A model generated the notes under the pieces. That model searched no databases. It was not told where the DNA came from and was given only the letters and a program-made list of their open reading frames with translations. DNA of 64,000 nucleotides from Pseudomonas orientalis (GTDB lineage Bacteria > Pseudomonadota > Gammaproteobacteria > Pseudomonadales > Pseudomonadaceae): NCBI RefSeq assembly GCF_002934065.1, contig NZ_CP018049.1, positions 1 through 64,000 of the forward strand, in the 5' to 3' direction. The position numbers were made by a program, and so were the translations under genes. Numbering within the stretch: the stretch's first letter is position 1; each line of letters opens with the position of its first letter. Shown here one piece after another: positions 60,659 to 64,000 of this stretch.

Positions 60659-62245
60659 ATGAGCACTGTGATCGATGACCATGGTCACGCCGACCACGTC
60701 CACGGCCCCGCGAAAGGGCTGATGCGCTGGGTGCTGACCACCAACCACAAGGACATCGGCACGATGTACCTGTGGTTCGCCTTCACCATGTTCCTGCTGG
60801 GCGGTTCGTTCGCCATGGTGATTCGCGCCGAACTGTTCCAGCCCGGCCTGCAGATCGTGGAGCCGGCGTTCTTCAACCAGATGACCACCATGCATGGCCT
60901 GATCATGGTGTTTGGCGCGGTGATGCCGGCCTTTGTCGGCCTGGCCAACTGGATGATCCCGTTGATGATCGGCGCGCCGGACATGGCCCTGCCGCGCATG
61001 AACAACTTCAGCTTCTGGCTGCTGCCGGCGGCGTTCCTGCTGCTGGTGTCGACTCTGTTCAGCCCCGGCGGCGGGCCGAATTTTGGCTGGACCTTCTACG
61101 CCCCGCTCTCCACCACCTATGCGCCGGAAAGCGTGACGTTCTTTATCTTCGCGATCCACCTGATGGGCATCAGTTCGATCATGGGCGCGATCAATGTGGT
61201 CGCGACCATCCTCAACCTGCGCGCGCCGGGCATGACTCTGATGAAAATGCCGCTGTTCGTGTGGACCTGGCTGATCACCGCGTTCCTGCTGATTGCGGTG
61301 ATGCCGGTGCTGGCCGGTTGCGTGACCATGATGCTGATGGACATCCACTTCGGCACCAGCTTTTTCAGTGCGGCGGGCGGTGGTGATCCCGTGCTGTTCC
61401 AGCACGTGTTCTGGTTCTTCGGCCACCCCGAGGTGTACATCATGATCCTGCCGGCCTTTGGCGCCGTCAGCTCGATCATCCCGACGTTCTCGCGCAAGCC
61501 GTTGTTTGGCTACACCTCGATGGTCTACGCCACCGCCAGCATTGCGTTCCTGTCGTTCATCGTGTGGGCGCACCACATGTTCGTGGTCGGCATTCCGTTG
61601 GTGGGCGAGCTGTTCTTCATGTACGCCACCCTGCTGATTGCGGTGCCTACCGGGGTCAAGGTGTTCAACTGGGTCAGCACCATGTGGCAGGGCTCGTTGA
61701 CCTTCGAGACGCCGATGCTGTTTGCGGTGGCCTTCGTGATCCTGTTCACCATCGGCGGCTTTTCCGGGCTGATGCTCGCGATTGCGCCGGCGGACTTCCA
61801 GTACCACGACACCTACTTCGTGGTGGCGCATTTCCATTACGTACTGGTACCCGGTGCGATCTTCGGCATCTTCGCGTCGGCGTACTACTGGCTGCCGAAA
61901 TGGACCGGCCACATGTATGACGAAACCCTCGGCAAGCTGCACTTCTGGCTGTCCTTCGTGGGCATGAACATGGCGTTCTTCCCGATGCACTTCGTGGGCC
62001 TGGCCGGGATGCCGCGCCGGGTGCCGGACTACAACTTGCAGTTCGCCGACTTCAACATGGTGTCCTCGATTGGCGCCTTCATGTTCGGCGCCACGCAGAT
62101 CTTCTTCCTGTTCATCGTGATCAAGTGCATCCGCGGCGGCCCGCCCGCACCGGCCAAGCCGTGGGATGGCGCCGAAGGGCTGGAATGGAGCGTGCCCTCG
62201 CCCGCGCCGTACCACACCTTCACCACGCCGCCGGAGGTCAAATGA
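60659..62245 (+). CDS. coxA: Cytochrome c oxidase subunit I
   Basis: CoxA is the haem-copper catalytic subunit with 12 membrane helices, 528 residues. Haem a ligand His is in TTMHGLIMVFGA. The CuB His and cross-linked Tyr are in FWFFGHPEVYIMILPAFG, with the His-His pair in VWAHHMFVVG. Haem a3 and haem a ligands are in VVAHFHYVL. Polar residues of the D and K proton paths are present. It starts 58 bases after coxB. Confidence 0.98.
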   Translation: MSTVIDDHGHADHVHGPAKGLMRWVLTTNHKDIGTMYLWFAFTMFLLGGSFAMVIRAELFQPGLQIVEPAFFNQMTTMHGLIMVFGAVMPAFVGLANWMIPLMIGAPDMALPRMNNFSFWLLPAAFLLLVSTLFSPGGGPNFGWTFYAPLSTTYAPESVTFFIFAIHLMGISSIMGAINVVATILNLRAPGMTLMKMPLFVWTWLITAFLLIAVMPVLAGCVTMMLMDIHFGTSFFSAAGGGDPVLFQHVFWFFGHPEVYIMILPAFGAVSSIIPTFSRKPLFGYTSMVYATASIAFLSFIVWAHHMFVVGIPLVGELFFMYATLLIAVPTGVKVFNWVSTMWQGSLTFETPMLFAVAFVILFTIGGFSGLMLAIAPADFQYHDTYFVVAHFHYVLVPGAIFGIFASAYYWLPKWTGHMYDETLGKLHFWLSFVGMNMAFFPMHFVGLAGMPRRVPDYNLQFADFNMVSSIGAFMFGATQIFFLFIVIKCIRGGPPAPAKPWDGAEGLEWSVPSPAPYHTFTTPPEVK

Positions 62246-62277
62246 TTACGCTGTTCGCTCGGTCACCCGCGATCCCC

Positions 62278-62368
62278 TGTGGGAGGGGGCTTGCCCCCGA
62301 TAGCGGTGGGTCAGCCGATATGGTTATCAGCTTGGAGACCGCCATCGGGGGCAAGCCCCCTCCCACAT
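62278..62368. repeat. REPIN inside the cox operon (coxA-ctaG gap)
   Basis: This is an inward-facing REP pair between two same-strand genes. It ends about 15 bases before the ctaG ATG and leaves no recognisable ribosome binding site there. Upstream, at the coxA stop, an ATG (62242) with a strong GGAGG site opens a frame that runs into the REPIN. Confidence 0.93.
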
Positions 62369-62383
62369 TAGTGTGTGTTCGTC

Positions 62384-62935
62384 ATGGCTGACTCCGTGCC
62401 GCTCAAACGCCTGGTCACACGCCTGCTCATTCTGGTGCTGGCCATGTTCGCCTTCGGCTTCGCTCTGGTGCCGATTTACGACGTGATGTGCAAGGCGTTC
62501 GGCATCAATGGCAAGACCGGCGGGCAATACGAGGGCGAGCAGATTGTCGACCCGTCGCGCCAGGTGCGGGTGCAGTTTCTATCCACCAACGCCATCGATA
62601 TGGTCTGGGACTTCCATGCCAAGGCCGACGAAGTCGTGGTCAATCCGGGCGCGGTGACCGAGATGCTGTTTGTGGCCTACAACCCCACCGACAAACCGAT
62701 GACCGCCCAGGCAGTGCCCAGCATTTCCCCGGCCGAAGCGGCGATGTACTTCCACAAGACCGAGTGCTTTTGCTTCACCCAGCAAGTGCTGCAACCGGGC
62801 GAGCGTATCGAGATGCCGGTGCGCTTTATCGTCGATCGCGCGATGCCCAAGGATGTGAAGCATTTGACCCTGGCGTACACGCTGTTCGATATCACCGCGC
62901 GCGAGCCGCCCGGAGCGGCCCGCAGCGGCGGCTAG
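62384..62935 (+). CDS. ctaG: Cytochrome c oxidase assembly protein CtaG (Cox11 family)
   Basis: CtaG delivers copper to CuB of CoxA. From the ATG at 62384 it has 183 residues: an N-terminal membrane anchor (LVTRLLILVLAMFAFGFALVPIYDVMC), then a periplasmic domain with the copper-binding CFC motif (Cys128 and Cys130) in KTECFCFTQQ. GTG at 62375 is an alternative start. Neither has a clear ribosome binding site because the REPIN lies directly upstream. Confidence 0.95.
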   Translation: MADSVPLKRLVTRLLILVLAMFAFGFALVPIYDVMCKAFGINGKTGGQYEGEQIVDPSRQVRVQFLSTNAIDMVWDFHAKADEVVVNPGAVTEMLFVAYNPTDKPMTAQAVPSISPAEAAMYFHKTECFCFTQQVLQPGERIEMPVRFIVDRAMPKDVKHLTLAYTLFDITAREPPGAARSGG

Positions 62936-62970
62936 CTACTGTTTGCCCGCTCAATCAGGAGAGCGAATAC

Positions 62971-63858
62971 ATGTCGACTCATGATACGTACTACGTACCG
63001 GCGCAAAGCAAATGGCCGATAATTGCCACGATTGGCCTGTTGGTGACCGTGTATGGACTGGCCGTGTGGTTCAACGACCTCAAGGCGCTGCGCCCGGAAT
63101 CCCACGGCCCGTGGATCTTTTTCGTTGGCGGCCTGTTGCTGGCGTACATGCTGTTCGGCTGGTTCGGCGCAGTGATCAAGGAGAGCCGCGCCGGTTTGTA
63201 CAGTGCGCAAATGGACCGTTCGTTTCGCTGGGGCATGAGTTGGTTCATCTTTTCCGAAGTGATGTTCTTCATCGCGTTCTTCGGCGCGCTGTTTTACGTG
63301 CGCACCTGGTCGGGGCCATGGTTGGCAGGCGAGGGACCCAAGGGCATCGCGCATATGCTGTGGCCCAATTTCGAGTTCGCCTGGCCTTTGCTGAACAACC
63401 CGGACCCCAAGCTGTACCCGGCGCCCAAAGGCACCATCAGCCCGTGGGGCCTGCCGCTGGTCAACACCATCCTGCTGGTCAGCTCCAGCGTGACCATCAC
63501 CATTGCCCACCATGCCCTGCGCAAAGGACATCGCGGCGCGCTGAAGATCTGGCTGGCGCTCACCGTACTGCTGGGCCTGGCGTTTCTCGGGTTCCAGGCC
63601 GAGGAGTACATCCACGCCTATAAAGAGCTGGGCCTGACGCTGGGTTCGGGGGTGTACGGTGCGACCTTCTTCATGCTCACCGGGTTTCACGGCGCCCATG
63701 TGACCATCGGCACGATCATTCTGTTTGTGATGCTGATGCGCATCCTGAAGGGGCATTTCAATGCCGAGCACCAGTTCGGTTTCGAGGCGGCCAGTTGGTA
63801 TTGGCACTTCGTGGATGTGGTGTGGATTGGGCTGTTTTTCTTTGTGTATGTGCTGTGA
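62971..63858 (+). CDS. coxC: Cytochrome c oxidase subunit III
   Basis: CoxC is the third core subunit, 295 residues with about seven hydrophobic helices. The start MSTHDTYYVPAQSKWPIIA follows AGGAGAG. FIFSEVMFFIAFFGALFYVR, TGFHGAHVTIGTIIL and YWHFVDVVWIGLFFFVYVL are family hallmarks. It lies 35 bases after ctaG and is the last plus-strand gene visible in the operon. Confidence 0.97.
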   Translation: MSTHDTYYVPAQSKWPIIATIGLLVTVYGLAVWFNDLKALRPESHGPWIFFVGGLLLAYMLFGWFGAVIKESRAGLYSAQMDRSFRWGMSWFIFSEVMFFIAFFGALFYVRTWSGPWLAGEGPKGIAHMLWPNFEFAWPLLNNPDPKLYPAPKGTISPWGLPLVNTILLVSSSVTITIAHHALRKGHRGALKIWLALTVLLGLAFLGFQAEEYIHAYKELGLTLGSGVYGATFFMLTGFHGAHVTIGTIILFVMLMRILKGHFNAEHQFGFEAASWYWHFVDVVWIGLFFFVYVL

Positions 63859-63864
63859 GCCGTT

Positions 63865-64000
63865 CTACCACGGCGCATGCGAGACCAACTGGCCGCTGAA
63901 AAAGCCCCAGGCGATCAGCCCCACGGTGATTGCGGCCAACACCACACGTACGGTCAGGGCAGTGACGAGGCGGTTGGAACGACCCTCGTCCTTGACCAGG
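63865..64000 (-). CDS. Small twin-transmembrane protein (DUF2909-like), 3' part
   Basis: Only the last 44 residues are in the window. They read LVKDEGRSNRLVTALTVRVV and on through one membrane helix to a stop after SHAPW. The position convergent to coxC fits the DUF2909 or twin-transmembrane protein found here in other pseudomonads, which is thought to be tied to oxidase assembly. The gene continues past base 64000. Confidence 0.7.
   Translation of the reverse strand, partial: LVKDEGRSNRLVTALTVRVVLAAITVGLIAWGFFSGQLVSHAPW

Noticed and set aside
60635..62215. 526-residue minus-strand frame opposite coxA, rich in His and Gln
   Set aside because: Composition is the antisense of membrane-helix codons; no domain or start signal.

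Overview
The window is a chromosomal segment of a fluorescent pseudomonad, most probably the P. fluorescens group (SBW25-like clade). Three things suggest this: the gene order dnaA-dnaN-recF-gyrB at the left end, the conserved blocks glyQS-gmhB, trkA-rsmB-fmt-def, dprA-tsaC-hemF-aroE, trpBA/trpI and coxBA-ctaG-coxC, and many copies of a REP repeat with the core GGGGGCTTGCCCCC. The species call is inference. The replication origin should lie just left of base 1, between dnaA and the gene expected there, so only its right flank is visible. Three parS-like 16-mers (two inside recF, one after gyrB) mark the ParB-loading zone near the origin.

Layout. 1-6.3 kb: replication initiation and gyrase. 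6.3-10.1 kb: a response regulator divergent from a CHASE2 sensor kinase, then a small unknown protein. 10.2-16.3 kb: acyltransferase, heptose phosphatase, glycyl-tRNA synthetase, 3-methyladenine glycosylase and a lipid A acyltransferase. 16.3-23.6 kb: potassium uptake regulator, rRNA methyltransferase, formyltransferase, deformylase, a LysM-family protein that lacks its LysM domain, DprA and TsaC. 23.7-28.3 kb: quinone oxidoreductase, haem and shikimate genes, SulP transporter. 28.4-31.9 kb: choline-sulfate use (choX, betC, LysR regulator). 32.4-36.7 kb: galactonate catabolism (dgoK-A-D-T) with no local GntR regulator. 36.7-38.4 kb: a berberine-bridge-type flavoprotein. 38.5-41.6 kb: trpBA and trpI. 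41.6-46.3 kb: small stress-type genes (DUF883, dodecin, two DUF1161 proteins, OsmC), a luciferase-like monooxygenase and a lipoprotein peptidase. 46.4-50.1 kb: HAD phosphatase, gamma carbonic anhydrase, oligopeptidase A, YheV-like protein. 50.1-50.8 kb: non-coding, with REPs and a highly structured element. 50.8-54.6 kb: a three-subunit periplasmic flavin/cytochrome c dehydrogenase. 54.7-58.3 kb: LexA-box-controlled radical SAM protein, beta carbonic anhydrase and SulP transporter. 58.4-64 kb: aa3/caa3-type cytochrome c oxidase operon.

Most of the window is ordinary core genome. No CRISPR array, prophage, IS element, tRNA or rRNA was seen. The more unusual signals are: a non-coding element at about 50.27-50.50 kb that folds on paper into a near-gapless three-way junction; a LexA operator embedded in a 14-bp-arm hairpin; the LysM-less protein before dprA; REPINs inserted inside two operons (dgoD/dgoT and coxA/ctaG), the second of which separates an orphan start codon with a strong ribosome binding site from ctaG; and a surplus of perfect DnaA boxes. 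Start codons were moved from the longest possible frame wherever a ribosome binding site or family length favoured an internal start; each case is stated in the entry.
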